64,000 bases of DNA, taken from assembly GCA_036269135.1 (NCBI GenBank), contig DATASQ010000011.1, forward strand, positions 1 through 64,000. Direction: 5' to 3'. Within the stretch, counting starts at the first letter, position 1. Every line of letters starts with the position of its first letter. Under the pieces are notes generated by a model. That model was not told the origin of the DNA. It saw only the letters and a list, made by a program, of their open reading frames with translations, and did not search any database. The DNA comes from Palsa-343 sp036269135 (GTDB lineage Bacteria; Acidobacteriota; Terriglobia; Terriglobales; Acidobacteriaceae). The translations under genes and the position numbers were made by a program. Shown here piece after piece: positions 8,339 to 17,585 of this stretch.

Positions 8339-10402
8339 ATGAAACCATGCATAGCTCAGCTGGCCGCCCTTGTCACGATGGGGTTCTTTTGCCGGATCGG
8401 CGCGGCGCAGACGCAGGTTCCCACCCCGCAGGACTACGCGCGGGCCCGTGGCGTCGTGGCGAAAATGACGCTCGACGAAAAGATTACGGAGCTGCACGGC
8501 ATCCACACGGCGGAATATTACCGCTACGTCCCCGGCATTTCGCGGCTGGGCATTCCGGCGTTTCCCATGACGAATGGGCCGGCGGGTGCGGGCCCAGGAG
8601 GAGCGAATCCGCAGCTGCGCGCGACGGCGCTGCCCGCTCCCATTGCCGTCGCAGCCTCGTGGGACCCTGCCGTCGCGCATCGCTACGGCGTGATTGCCGG
8701 CGAAGAAACGCGCGACCTCGCCTCCGATCTGCTGGAAGGCCCGGACATGAATATCATTCGGGTTCCCCAGAATGGCCGCACGTTTGAGAGCTATAGCGAG
8801 GATCCTTATCTCAATGGCCGGATCGCGGTGGCCATGATCCAGGGGATTCAAAGCACCGGGGTGATGGCGAATGCCAAGCATTACGTCGCCAACAACCAGG
8901 AGACCGACCGGTTCCGCATCGATGAGATCGTGGACGAGCGGGCACTGCGCGAGATCTATCTGCCTGCCTTCAAAGACGCGGTCGAGGAGGGCGGTGTCGC
9001 CGCGATCATGTGCGCCTATCCCAGGGTGAACGGCACCTTCAACTGCGAGAACAAGCCGCTGCTGACCGGGGTTCTGGACGGTGAATGGAAGTTCAAAGGC
9101 TTCGTCCTCTCCGACTGGGGCGCGACGCACAGCACCGTGCCCAGCGCGCTCAACGGACTGGATCTGGAGATGCCGACAGGGATTTACCTGGGAGACGCTC
9201 TGAAGACCGCCGTGCAACAAGGCCAGGTGCCCATAGCTGCGGTCAACGAGATGCTGGTGCGCCGCTTCGCCACCATGATCCATTATGGTCTTTTCAACGC
9301 GAAGCCAAAACAGGTCCGGCCCATCCCGGCGCTCGCGGACGGCAAGGCCGCGCGTGAGTTGGCCGAGCAGGGCATGGTGCTGCTGAAGAATGACAACCAT
9401 ATCCTGCCCATCGACACCGATCATCTGCGCTCGATCGCGCTCATCGGTCCTGACGCGCTGGGCGCGAAAACCGGAGGCGGCGGCAGCTCGCATGTCATTC
9501 CGCTCTACAGCATCGACCCGGTGGACGGGATCGAAGCGCACATGCCGCTGCAGAAGCGCGTGGCGCTGCTGGACGGCAGCGACGTCCAGGCTGCGGTGGC
9601 CGCGGCCAAACATGCCGATCTGGTGATCGTGATGGTTGGCGATCAGGAAACCGAGGGTCGCGATCATCCCATCGAGCTGCCGGCCGAGCAAAATGCGATG
9701 ATCGCGGCGGTCGCGGCGGCGAATCCGAAGACCATTGTGGTGCTGAAGAGCGGCTCGGCGCTGCTGATGCCCTGGATCGACTCGGTTGCGGCGGTGCTGG
9801 AAGCCTGGTATCCAGGTGAAGAAGATGGCAACGCGGTCGCCGACGTGCTGTTTGGCGACGTCAATCCTTCGGGCAAGCTGCCCATGACGTTTCCGAAGAG
9901 CGTCGATCAGACGCTGGCGCGCAATCGGGCGTGGTATCCAGGCAACGGTCAGCAGGTCGATTACCACGAAGGGCTGGAGGTGGGCTACCGCTGGTATCAG
10001 GCCCAGCATGTGGAGCCGCTGTTTCCGTTCGGCTTCGGATTGTCGTACACGACGTTCTCGATGGCCGATTTGAAGGCGGCTCCGGGCAAAATGCATGCGG
10101 CACAGGTGACGCTGCGGGTGACCAACACCGGACAGCGCGCAGGAGCGGAAGTGGCTCAGGTGTACATCGGCTTTCCGCCGATTGCGGAAGGCAACGAGCC
10201 GCCTCTGCAACTTGCAGGCTTTCGCAAGGTGATGCTGGCTCCTGGCGAATCGAAGGCGATTACGATGACGCTGGAACCACGCGCGTTTTCCTACTGGTCG
10301 CTGGCCGATCACGGCTGGCAGGTGCAGCCAGGCGAGTACACCATCGAAGCAGGCTCATCGTCAGCGGATCTGCCGCTCCACGCAACGATCACGCTGCGGT
10401 AA
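8339..10402 (+). CDS. Glycoside hydrolase family 3, probable beta-glucosidase
   Basis: A 687-residue secreted enzyme with an N-terminal signal peptide ending GAAQ. It has the three GH3 parts. The (beta/alpha)8 domain carries MTLDEKITELHG, NAKHYVANNQETDR and the nucleophile Asp in GFVLSDWGATHS (about residue 259). The alpha/beta sandwich (AALIGPDAL, VIVMVGDQETEGRDH) would supply the acid/base. A C-terminal FnIII-like domain (TLRVTNTGQRAGAEVAQVYI) ends the chain. It should release terminal beta-linked sugars, glucose or xylose; the linkage is not readable from sequence. It is divergent from the C45 hydrolase gene (148 nt between starts), suggesting a shared control region. GGGGGA precedes the start by about 10 nt. 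Confidence 0.92.
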   Translation: MKPCIAQLAALVTMGFFCRIGAAQTQVPTPQDYARARGVVAKMTLDEKITELHGIHTAEYYRYVPGISRLGIPAFPMTNGPAGAGPGGANPQLRATALPAPIAVAASWDPAVAHRYGVIAGEETRDLASDLLEGPDMNIIRVPQNGRTFESYSEDPYLNGRIAVAMIQGIQSTGVMANAKHYVANNQETDRFRIDEIVDERALREIYLPAFKDAVEEGGVAAIMCAYPRVNGTFNCENKPLLTGVLDGEWKFKGFVLSDWGATHSTVPSALNGLDLEMPTGIYLGDALKTAVQQGQVPIAAVNEMLVRRFATMIHYGLFNAKPKQVRPIPALADGKAARELAEQGMVLLKNDNHILPIDTDHLRSIALIGPDALGAKTGGGGSSHVIPLYSIDPVDGIEAHMPLQKRVALLDGSDVQAAVAAAKHADLVIVMVGDQETEGRDHPIELPAEQNAMIAAVAAANPKTIVVLKSGSALLMPWIDSVAAVLEAWYPGEEDGNAVADVLFGDVNPSGKLPMTFPKSVDQTLARNRAWYPGNGQQVDYHEGLEVGYRWYQAQHVEPLFPFGFGLSYTTFSMADLKAAPGKMHAAQVTLRVTNTGQRAGAEVAQVYIGFPPIAEGNEPPLQLAGFRKVMLAPGESKAITMTLEPRAFSYWSLADHGWQVQPGEYTIEAGSSSADLPLHATITLR

Positions 10403-10418
10403 GAAGCGGCAAAGGCAG

Positions 10419-10438
10419 CCTGGGGGGTACCCCCCAGG
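10419..10438. repeat. Perfect 20-bp GC palindrome
   Basis: CCTGGGGGGTACCCCCCAGG is a perfect palindrome 17 nt after the GH3 stop codon. As RNA it could fold into a stem and act as a terminator or 3'-end barrier, but no T-run follows. A protein-binding site is equally possible. Confidence 0.75.
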
Positions 10439-10473
10439 GGGGTGGACTGTGGCAAGTCGCACATTCTGCGCGG

Positions 10474-10510
10474 CCAACAGGGTAATACCCTGAGGGTATT
10501 ACCCTGTTGG
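10474..10510. repeat. Perfect hairpin with 17-bp arms and 3-nt loop
   Basis: CCAACAGGGTAATACCC (10474-10490), TGA, then the exact reverse complement at 10494-10510. No mismatch occurs in 17 bp and no T-tract follows. GGGTAATACCC within each arm is itself nearly palindromic. The origin is unclear: an intergenic mobile hairpin, a transcription barrier or an operator are possible. Confidence 0.85.
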
Positions 10511-10869
10511 GCGTTCGAGGGGATGTCAAAGAGCCGAAGCCTCGCGGCCTGAGCCGCCAGGGAAAGAGCCCGGAGCGTGCGGCTCGGGGCGCCGTCACAA
10601 AAGCAAAAGCTCTGTGCGCGATGGGCGGACAGAGCTTTCCTCTTTTTCAGCTTAGGATTGTCCGCGGGCAGAGGCAAGAAGATTCGCGGGGCGTCGGGGT
10701 ACGAAGGTCATGAAGAAGCCGGTAGCCCGTAGCCCGTAGCCAGTGGCCAGTGGCGTAAAGCCGGGCGCCCGCCGTGGCTCATTGCGGCCCGGTGCGATTG
10801 ACCACGGGGGAAACACAGATCGCAGGGGCAAGAAGAATCGTGCGGCAGAGGCGCGATGGGGACCCCGGG

Positions 10870-10941
10870 CCTGCGGCAGCATGGAAGGCGCTGCGCGCCG
10901 GTCTTTGCGGCATGGCTGAAGCCATGCCCTGACACGAAGCC
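10870..10941. repeat. Interspersed ~72-bp repeat, copy 1
   Basis: This copy matches 11285-11357 almost throughout, with only a few substitutions and one indel by eye. Shared parts include CCTGCGGCAGCATGGAAGG, the CGCGCCGGTCTTT segment and a core hairpin GGCATGGC-TGAA-GCCATGCC, ending CTGACACGAAGCC. Copies in the same orientation flank the exbD fragment. Confidence 0.85.
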
Positions 10942-11108
10942 TGGGAGTCTCGGCCCGATGGTCTTCCCAGCCTTCGCGAAGGCTCTTCACATATTCGTCG
11001 GGGTGCTGGTTGGCCCAGAGGTCGCGATCCGAGGAGCACGAGCAGGACATCGATCAGCGGCGTCACATTCGGATCGGCCTGCAGGGCCTTCGGATTGCCC
11101 ATTGCCAT
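10942..11108 (-). pseudogene. Broken exbD/tolR-like gene fragment
   Basis: From an ATG at 11108, with AGGAG 9 nt upstream, the translation reads MAMGNPKALQADPNVTPLID then VLLVLL. That is the cytoplasmic start and first half of the membrane helix of ExbD/TolR proteins, the proton-channel partner in TonB energising complexes. After 26 residues the match stops inside the helix, and the frame continues into unrelated sequence. In a neighbouring frame, 10945-11040 encodes the protein-like phrase RDLWANQHPDEYVKSLREGW, possibly a piece of another gene. The remnant ends at repeat copy 1. Confidence 0.65.
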
Positions 11109-11284
11109 GGGGTTGTTTCTCCTGCCTGCACAGATAACGAAGCGGGCGAAAGGTTCCCGGTTTGCTGATCGGTGGGTGGGACTTGATCTTCGGAGCGGTC
11201 TCTATTTGGAGCGAGTTGGCTCGAACCGCACGAGCCAACTCGGACGGGTCGACTTCCGGCTGCGTTCTTCGAACTGCGCCTCAG

Positions 11285-11357
11285 CCTGCGGCAGCATGGA
11301 AGGCGCTTCGCGCCGGTCTTTTACGGCACGGCTGAAGCCATGCCCTGACACGAAGCC
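11285..11357. repeat. Interspersed ~72-bp repeat, copy 2
   Basis: Second copy of the repeat at 10870-10941, in the same orientation and 343 bp further on. Its hairpin core reads GGCACGGC-TGAA-GCCATGCC, with one G-T pair instead of a perfect stem. It ends 36 bp before the stop of the unknown two-gene cassette. Confidence 0.85.
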
Positions 11358-11393
11358 CTCAAGGCCGCCGCCCCGGTGAACCACGTTCGTCTA

Positions 11394-12239
11394 TTAGGTC
11401 CCCGCTGGATCCATCAGCCTGTCAACAAGCTCGTTCATGGTGTAGTGCACGAACTGTTTACCGAGTTCGGTGAGGACGTAGTTCTCGCTGTCATCAAACG
11501 CCGACTTCATGGTTGGCGCTGCCCCTCCACGCCTTACGCGCAGGGGCCTCTTGCGAACAAACTGGCCGAGTTGGTTCACGTCCCGCTCCTGCCGGATTAC
11601 ACCACCTGTGCTCAGATCCCGAATCAGCATTTTGTAGAGGTCTGCTTCTGCCGAATCCTCCCTAGGCGCTGCGCCGTAGGTCGCCGTCCAGATCTCAAAT
11701 CTCGTCGAACCCGGGTTCTGGTGAATCTCACGAATAACAGCGAAATGTGCCTCATGGTAGAGCTCCAGCCAATCGATGAACAGCCGTAAAATGTCGTCCG
11801 AGCAGATTCGGGTACCAGCCGCATGCGTGATCAGATTGGCGACGTACCGACGCTTTTCTTTCGTGTCCGCTTGATCCCATGCCCTGAATGCTTTCCGAAC
11901 AATTCCCAAATATTCATCGCTTTGAATCCGCTCGTCGATCGTATCGCCAAGTTTCTCGAAGCGCTGACCGATCTCCTCCAGTGTCGCCTGCAGCTCCAAG
12001 AGTCTTCGGTGATGCTCTTCGAGCCACTGGTTCTGGAGAGAATGGGTCTTTAGAGTGGCCTCATCGAACTTGAAAGTGGCAGCCGCGCTAAGAAATCCGC
12101 CTACCCAAGGTAGGCTGCTAAGGGCAGCGAGCACAAAAGATTCGAATACCCTCCGCTTCTTTGTCGGCTCCGTTTTGGCGATCTCCGCCTTCAGCGATTC
12201 AATGACGGCTTCAGCCACGCCTGGGAGGTTTTCCGGCAT
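11394..12239 (-). CDS. Unrecognised 281-residue protein, second gene of an accessory pair
   Basis: No family was recognised. The start is strong (AAGGAGGGAGAG directly before the ATG at 12239). Visible layout: an amphipathic, Lys/Glu-rich N-terminus; one hydrophobic stretch at about 34-58 (VLAALSSLPWVGGFLSAAAT), perhaps membrane-inserting; a coiled-coil-like helix at about 68-105 (HHRRLLELQATLEEIGQRFE); a helical middle (AFRAWDQADTKEKRRYVANLITHAA); and a C-terminal part with a winged-helix look (SENYVLTELGKQFVHYTMNELVDR). It follows the 133-residue gene by 28 nt, so both are probably one transcript. Base composition is visibly less GC-rich than the surrounding genes. With repeats and a dead gene alongside, it looks acquired; a defence or toxin role is only a guess. 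Confidence 0.72.
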   Translation of the reverse strand: MPENLPGVAEAVIESLKAEIAKTEPTKKRRVFESFVLAALSSLPWVGGFLSAAATFKFDEATLKTHSLQNQWLEEHHRRLLELQATLEEIGQRFEKLGDTIDERIQSDEYLGIVRKAFRAWDQADTKEKRRYVANLITHAAGTRICSDDILRLFIDWLELYHEAHFAVIREIHQNPGSTRFEIWTATYGAAPREDSAEADLYKMLIRDLSTGGVIRQERDVNQLGQFVRKRPLRVRRGGAAPTMKSAFDDSENYVLTELGKQFVHYTMNELVDRLMDPAGT

Positions 12240-12268
12240 CTCTCCCTCCTTTGCGAGTCCTGCACATT

Positions 12269-12670
12269 TCAGTAGCGCATCAAGTTGGCGTATTCATCGT
12301 AAAATTCGCGCAGCTTAGCAATCGCTCTTTGCCCAAACACCTCCGATTTGAGGGTCGTGCCATCGGAGAATCGCCAAAATGCCTCGCCGCCGCTGATTTC
12401 AAGTTCTGCTGTCCAAACCTTCTGGTGACGCTCCCCAGTGCCGGGGATCTGTTCGAAGTTCTGATCTCCGATCTCTTCCCCAAACCTGCCGAAGAAGACC
12501 GCGTACTTGTTCGGTTCTGCCACAAAGCGCGCCTGTACTTGATATCTGCCAATCAGTATCAGACGGTTGGAACTCATCCATTGGAATCGACCGCGGTCAT
12601 CCTGCGGTGTCACCGATGCAGCTTGCCGTACAAGCTCGAGCAGATCATCCCATGCTTGTTTCGGTGTCAT
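12269..12670 (-). CDS. Unrecognised 133-residue protein, first gene of an accessory pair
   Basis: The family was not recognised. The start at 12670 (MTPKQAWDDLLELVRQAASV) is supported by AAGGAGGAG 3-5 nt upstream; the longer frame to 12691 has no such signal. The chain begins with one helix, then a mostly beta region (RGRFQWMSSNRLILIGRYQV, QARFVAEPNKYAVFFGRFGE, KVWTAELEISGGEAFWRFSD) and closes with a helix (RAIAKLREFYDEYANLMRY). It has no signal peptide, membrane segment or obvious catalytic motif, so a compact cytosolic beta-sandwich or barrel is likely. It precedes the 281-residue gene by 28 nt and should be co-expressed with it. Codon choice is looser than in groEL next door. Confidence 0.7.
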   Translation of the reverse strand: MTPKQAWDDLLELVRQAASVTPQDDRGRFQWMSSNRLILIGRYQVQARFVAEPNKYAVFFGRFGEEIGDQNFEQIPGTGERHQKVWTAELEISGGEAFWRFSDGTTLKSEVFGQRAIAKLREFYDEYANLMRY

Positions 12671-12708
12671 TACTCCTCCTTCAAGCTTCAAGTTGCCACC
12701 CGTAAAAT

Positions 12709-12736
12709 AGCGGGCGTCCCTTTCGGGACGCCCGCT
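12709..12736. terminator. Terminator of groEL
   Basis: AGCGGGCGTCCC (12709-12720), TTTC, GGGACGCCCGCT (12725-12736): a perfect 12-bp stem. On the minus strand it is followed by ATTTTAC, on the plus strand by GCTTTT, so it can act in both directions between the groEL end and the start of the accessory pair. Confidence 0.85.
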
Positions 12737-12772
12737 GCTTTTGCGCGAAGCGCGTACCGCTAGACGCGGAGT

Positions 12773-14440
<1,668 letters not shown>

Positions 14441-14536
14441 TTGCTGATCTCCTGAACTTGTTGGGGAGCGCCTGCTCCCAGGAACGTCAATCGAGGCTTT
14501 TGCGCCTCACGGCGCGTCCGCCCGTCCGGCCAGGAC

Positions 14537-14854
14537 CTAGGACTTGAGGATGCCGAGGACTTCTTCCTCGCGCATGATGAGGAACTCTTCCCCATCGATC
14601 CGGATCTCGGTGCCCGAGTACTTGCCGAAGAGAATACGGTCGCCCTTCTTCACATCGAGGGGGAAGACCTTGCCTTCGTCGTTGGACTTGCCCTTGCCCA
14701 CGGAGATGACTTCACCTTCCTGGGGCTTTTCCTTGGCGCTGTCGGGGATGATGATCCCGCCGCGCACCGTCTCGTTGTCCTCAATGCGCCGCACGAGAAT
14801 GCGATCATGCAGTGGAGTAAACGTGGTCGTTGCCGAAGCAGTTGCAGTTGGCAT
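14537..14854 (-). CDS. groES: Co-chaperonin GroES
   Basis: The 10-kDa lid of the GroEL cage, 105 residues. The usual landmarks are present: PLHDRILVRRIEDNETVRGG with the mobile loop that docks on GroEL, IIIPDSAKEKPQEGEVISVG, GDRILFGKYSGTEIRIDGEE and the final FLIMREEEVLGIL. It has about 8-10 more N-terminal residues (MPTATASATTTF) than the E. coli protein, Ala/Thr-rich and probably unstructured. AAGGAG lies 9 nt before the ATG. First gene of the groES-groEL operon, with a leader of roughly 210 nt from the promoter. Confidence 0.97.
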   Translation of the reverse strand: MPTATASATTTFTPLHDRILVRRIEDNETVRGGIIIPDSAKEKPQEGEVISVGKGKSNDEGKVFPLDVKKGDRILFGKYSGTEIRIDGEEFLIMREEEVLGILKS

Positions 14855-15049
14855 TGCGTTTTTTCTCCTTCAGAGATTTCGCGGAGCGCACCCGGAGGGA
14901 TGCGTTCCGAACAGCGTTTCCCGCAGCGCGTGCCTGCGGAAGTCAACTTCCGGCGTCCTGACTTCTTGCCTTGGGTGGTGGGGCGACCGCCGAACCTCCT
15001 TGTGGGTTCGGAGCGGGTTCGCGCTGTGGACGCCGCACGAAACCGCCGT

Positions 15050-15076
15050 TTAGCACTTTCGCCCTACGACTGCTAA
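15050..15076. promoter_or_regulatory. CIRCE operator (HrcA binding site) of groESL
   Basis: TTAGCACTT-9 nt-GACTGCTAA matches the CIRCE consensus TTAGCACTC-N9-GAGTGCTAA in 16 of 18 arm positions with exactly the right spacer. It overlaps the -10 box and the expected transcription start of the groES promoter, so the HrcA repressor would block initiation until heat stress titrates the chaperonin. hrcA itself is not in the window. Confidence 0.9.
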
Positions 15077-15104
15077 GGTACCGAGCCGGGGCTGTGGATG
15101 TCAA
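15075..15104 (-). promoter_or_regulatory. sigma70-type promoter of groES-groEL
   Basis: On the minus strand a perfect -35 TTGACA (15104-15099) is separated by 18 nt from TACCTT (15080-15075). The -10 box is only a partial match and shares two bases with the CIRCE arm. Transcription should start inside the operator, giving a leader of about 210 nt. Confidence 0.7.
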
Positions 15105-15337
15105 GGGGTCCAGGATGAAAAGTGAGTGAAAGGCACTCAGATTTCCTGGGATGGCGCGGCGCGGGCGGCGGTGCCCCGCCAGGATCTCCCTCTATATAAG
15201 GTTCCGCGGGGCCGGCGGAATTGATTTGAGGCACCGTCCCGGGTCCCCCGGAGCGGCCGGACCGGGTGGCGGGAGAGGATAATTTTTTAGCTGAGGAGCG
15301 GGTTGCGGAACCGCCCCTCATGGAAAGTATGGGCTCG

Positions 15338-16567
15338 CTATTTCGACGGGGAGTCGCTGTTCGGCTGGAATAGCTGAAGCCGGACGTGCCACTCGACCGA
15401 GGCGCCGGGACGCAGCGTCACCATCCCCGTGTCCATCCCGTGCCACTCTTTGCCGAAGGGATCGGCGAAGTTGAACTGCTCCTCGATGGCGGCGAAGGAT
15501 TTGGCCGGCGGCGAGTAGACCTGCACCGTCTTGATATGCGGGGAGAGGCCGAGCACCCGCAGGCCGTAGTTACTGGCCGGATCGGTTAGATTCACGTCTA
15601 CGGCGCCGTCGGTCCGGGTCAGCTTCGACCAGTTGTCGTCGAGGTAGATATCGTCGAGCGGCTTGCCTTCCGGCGCCAGGAAGTCCCACTTGGTTCCCTT
15701 CACCGGGATGAGCTTGCCGGTGGGAAAGACGTCGGCGTAGTTATTGACGACGGCGACCTCGGAACCGGGCACGTGCAGCAGCGCCTGCTTCCGATCACCG
15801 CTGGGGATGGCGAAGTAGGGATGCCAGCCGATGGCCATCGGCTCATCCTCTTTGCCCACGTTTTTGGCGACGATGGTGGCGTCGATGGCTCTGCCGGTGA
15901 GCGAGATTACGAAGCTCAGGTCGGTCTGCGAGAGCCAGTGACCGCCAAAGTCGCCGGCGTGGATCACGCCCATCACCGTCTGGCCGTCGGGAATCTTCAG
16001 GGTCTGGACGTCGTCGGTATGCGAGGCGAGGATCAGGCCGTGCATGGCGTGCTTGTCCTCGGTGGGGTGTTCGCTGTTGTGCCAGTTGGCGGGGAGCACG
16101 ATCTTTTTACCGTGCCATTCGGCGGTCACCGTCTTGCCGTCCGGGGAGAGCTTGCCGATGATGCGGTTGGGATAGGGCACCAGGAAAGCGCCGCCAAAGC
16201 TGAAGCTGGCGTTGCCGTTCTGATCGTCGGGACCGCCATTCAGCTTCGCGGCGGCTTCTTCGAGGCTGGGCGAAGCCAGGACCGGGATCTCGCCCTTGCC
16301 CGGCAGATCCGCCGTGATCTGGAAGACGTTCATGCCGCGGCCCGGCAGGACGGTGACCGAGAGGAACTCGGGCTGCTGGCCGTTGGTGGTGGCGGCGCGG
16401 CTCAGCTTGACGACCGGCTGGCCGCCGATCTCCGGCGCCGAGGGCTGCGCGGGTTGGGAGGTCTGGGGCGTCTCAGCCACGGGCGGCGTCTCCTTTCTGC
16501 ATCCTGCGATCCAAGCAAACGTGGTGGCAATCGCGGCCGCAGCCACGACGGTTCTGCGCAAGACCAT
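15338..16567 (-). CDS. Aldose 1-epimerase-like lipoprotein
   Basis: A 409-residue protein with a lipoprotein signal: a hydrophobic N-terminus and lipobox IAGC, so it is probably anchored in a membrane facing the periplasm. A Pro/Thr/Glu-rich linker (residues 25-45) leads to a GalM-type beta-sandwich. Landmarks are FSFGGAFLVPYPNRIIGKLS, HAMHGLILAS with the substrate His, and AIGWHPYFAI with the catalytic-type His. The late strand FAAIEEQFNFADPFG carries a Glu-Glu pair at the place of the galactose-mutarotase base. It may interconvert sugar anomers outside the cytoplasm or merely bind sugar. The GGAG near the ATG is a modest ribosome site. It stands alone, divergent from purU. Confidence 0.82.
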   Translation of the reverse strand: MVLRRTVVAAAAIATTFAWIAGCRKETPPVAETPQTSQPAQPSAPEIGGQPVVKLSRAATTNGQQPEFLSVTVLPGRGMNVFQITADLPGKGEIPVLASPSLEEAAAKLNGGPDDQNGNASFSFGGAFLVPYPNRIIGKLSPDGKTVTAEWHGKKIVLPANWHNSEHPTEDKHAMHGLILASHTDDVQTLKIPDGQTVMGVIHAGDFGGHWLSQTDLSFVISLTGRAIDATIVAKNVGKEDEPMAIGWHPYFAIPSGDRKQALLHVPGSEVAVVNNYADVFPTGKLIPVKGTKWDFLAPEGKPLDDIYLDDNWSKLTRTDGAVDVNLTDPASNYGLRVLGLSPHIKTVQVYSPPAKSFAAIEEQFNFADPFGKEWHGMDTGMVTLRPGASVEWHVRLQLFQPNSDSPSK

Positions 16568-16671
16568 GGGCGGTTTCTCCGAGGAGGGACAATGGAGGTG
16601 AAATCCCGAGCGACCTCAATTCTACGCCGACCGACACCGGATTTCGCGTTGGGCGGAAACGGGGAATGCCT

Positions 16672-16677
16672 TATCCT
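16672..16677 (+). promoter_or_regulatory. -10 box of a probable leaderless purU promoter
   Basis: TTGGGC (16649-16654), 17 nt, TATCCT (16672-16677), then 6 nt to the ATG at 16684. No Shine-Dalgarno sequence lies in front of this ATG. Confidence 0.45.
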
Positions 16678-16683
16678 CGGTCC

Positions 16684-17547
16684 ATGCCCGACTCGGCCGT
16701 GCTGCTGATCGACTGCCCGGACCGCCCGGGGCTGGTCGCCCGCGTCTCCACTCTGCTGTATGAGCGGGGCGCCAACATCCTCCATGCGGACCAGCACCGC
16801 GACCAGGCGCTGGGGCTCTTTTTCATGCGGGTGGAGTGGGAGCTGCGCGATGCCGATGGCGCGGCTTTCGATCTGCCTGCCTTTGAGAAGGCCTTTGCGC
16901 CGGTAGCGCAGGAGCTGGGCATGAACTGGAGCCTGAGCTCGAGCGACCAGCGTCCGCGGGTCGCGCTTTTCTGCTCGCACTACCTGCATTGCATGGCCGA
17001 TCTGCTGCACCGATGGTACAGCGGCGAGCTGCCCTGCGCTGTGGTTCTGGTGATCTCGAACCATCGGGAGGTCGAGCCGCTGGCCGCGTTCTACAAGGTG
17101 CCCTTTGTCCACGTGCCGGTCACGGGGGCCACGCGAGAGGCGGCCGAAGCGCAGCAGCTGGCGCTGCTCGCCGAAAGACAGGTGGATCTGATCGTGCTCG
17201 CGCGCTACATGCAGGTACTTTCGGCGCAGTTCGTCTCGCGTTATCCGGCGGCGATCATCAACGTGCACCACTCGTTCCTGCCCGCCTTCACGGGCGCGCG
17301 ACCGTACCACGCGGCGTACCAGCGCGGCGTGAAGCTGATCGGCGCCACCAGCCATTACGTGACGGAGGTGCTGGACGACGGGCCCATTATCGAGCAGGAC
17401 GTGGCGCGCATCTCGCACCGCGACCAGGTGGAGGACCTCATCGCGAAAGGACGCGATCTGGAGCGCATCGTGCTGGCGCGGGCCCTGCGCTGGCGCCTGG
17501 AGCGGAGAATCCTGTGCTACGGGAACAAGACCGTGGTCTTTGACTGA
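16684..17547 (+). CDS. purU: Formyltetrahydrofolate deformylase
   Basis: A 287-residue enzyme that hydrolyses 10-formyl-tetrahydrofolate to formate and tetrahydrofolate, balancing one-carbon units and feeding formate to purine synthesis. The N-terminal ACT domain begins AVLLIDCPDRPGLVARVSTL. The catalytic half is the formyltransferase fold with VALFCSHYLHCMADLLHRW, the triad in NVHHSFLPAFTGARPYHAAY and GATSHYVTEVLDDGPIIEQD. Length is normal for PurU. An in-frame ATG at 16666 would add six residues; the ATG at 16684 is chosen because PurU proteins begin just before the first strand and a -10 box sits 6 nt upstream. The following glycosylase gene starts 38 nt later with its own promoter. Confidence 0.93.
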   Translation: MPDSAVLLIDCPDRPGLVARVSTLLYERGANILHADQHRDQALGLFFMRVEWELRDADGAAFDLPAFEKAFAPVAQELGMNWSLSSSDQRPRVALFCSHYLHCMADLLHRWYSGELPCAVVLVISNHREVEPLAAFYKVPFVHVPVTGATREAAEAQQLALLAERQVDLIVLARYMQVLSAQFVSRYPAAIINVHHSFLPAFTGARPYHAAYQRGVKLIGATSHYVTEVLDDGPIIEQDVARISHRDQVEDLIAKGRDLERIVLARALRWRLERRILCYGNKTVVFD

Positions 17548-17573
17548 CGCGGTGGGCCGGGGAGGCCGGTTCT

Positions 17574-17579
17574 TATAAT
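17574..17579 (+). promoter_or_regulatory. Consensus -10 box, probable leaderless promoter
   Basis: A perfect TATAAT ends 6 nt before the ATG at 17586. The intervening CAGCAC has no ribosome-binding signal. A TTGACT at 17540-17545 is too far away (28 nt) to be its -35 box. Confidence 0.55.
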
Positions 17580-17585
17580 CAGCAC

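Larger units (their letters stand above)
10403..10869. other. Intergenic stretch after the GH3 gene
   Basis: No gene is supported here. The short frames on both strands lack start signals and protein-like composition. The stretch holds the two strong palindromes listed separately. It also has the phrase GTAGCCCGTAGCCCGTAGCC at 10722-10741, which is 2.5 copies of GTAGCCC. Confidence 0.6.

Noticed and set aside
8192..10312. Minus-strand open frame of about 700 codons continuing from the C45 hydrolase gene
   Set aside because: It is the shadow of the GH3 gene: the protein is rich in Arg and His, has no recognisable motif, and the true start with signal peptide and ribosome site is at 8191.
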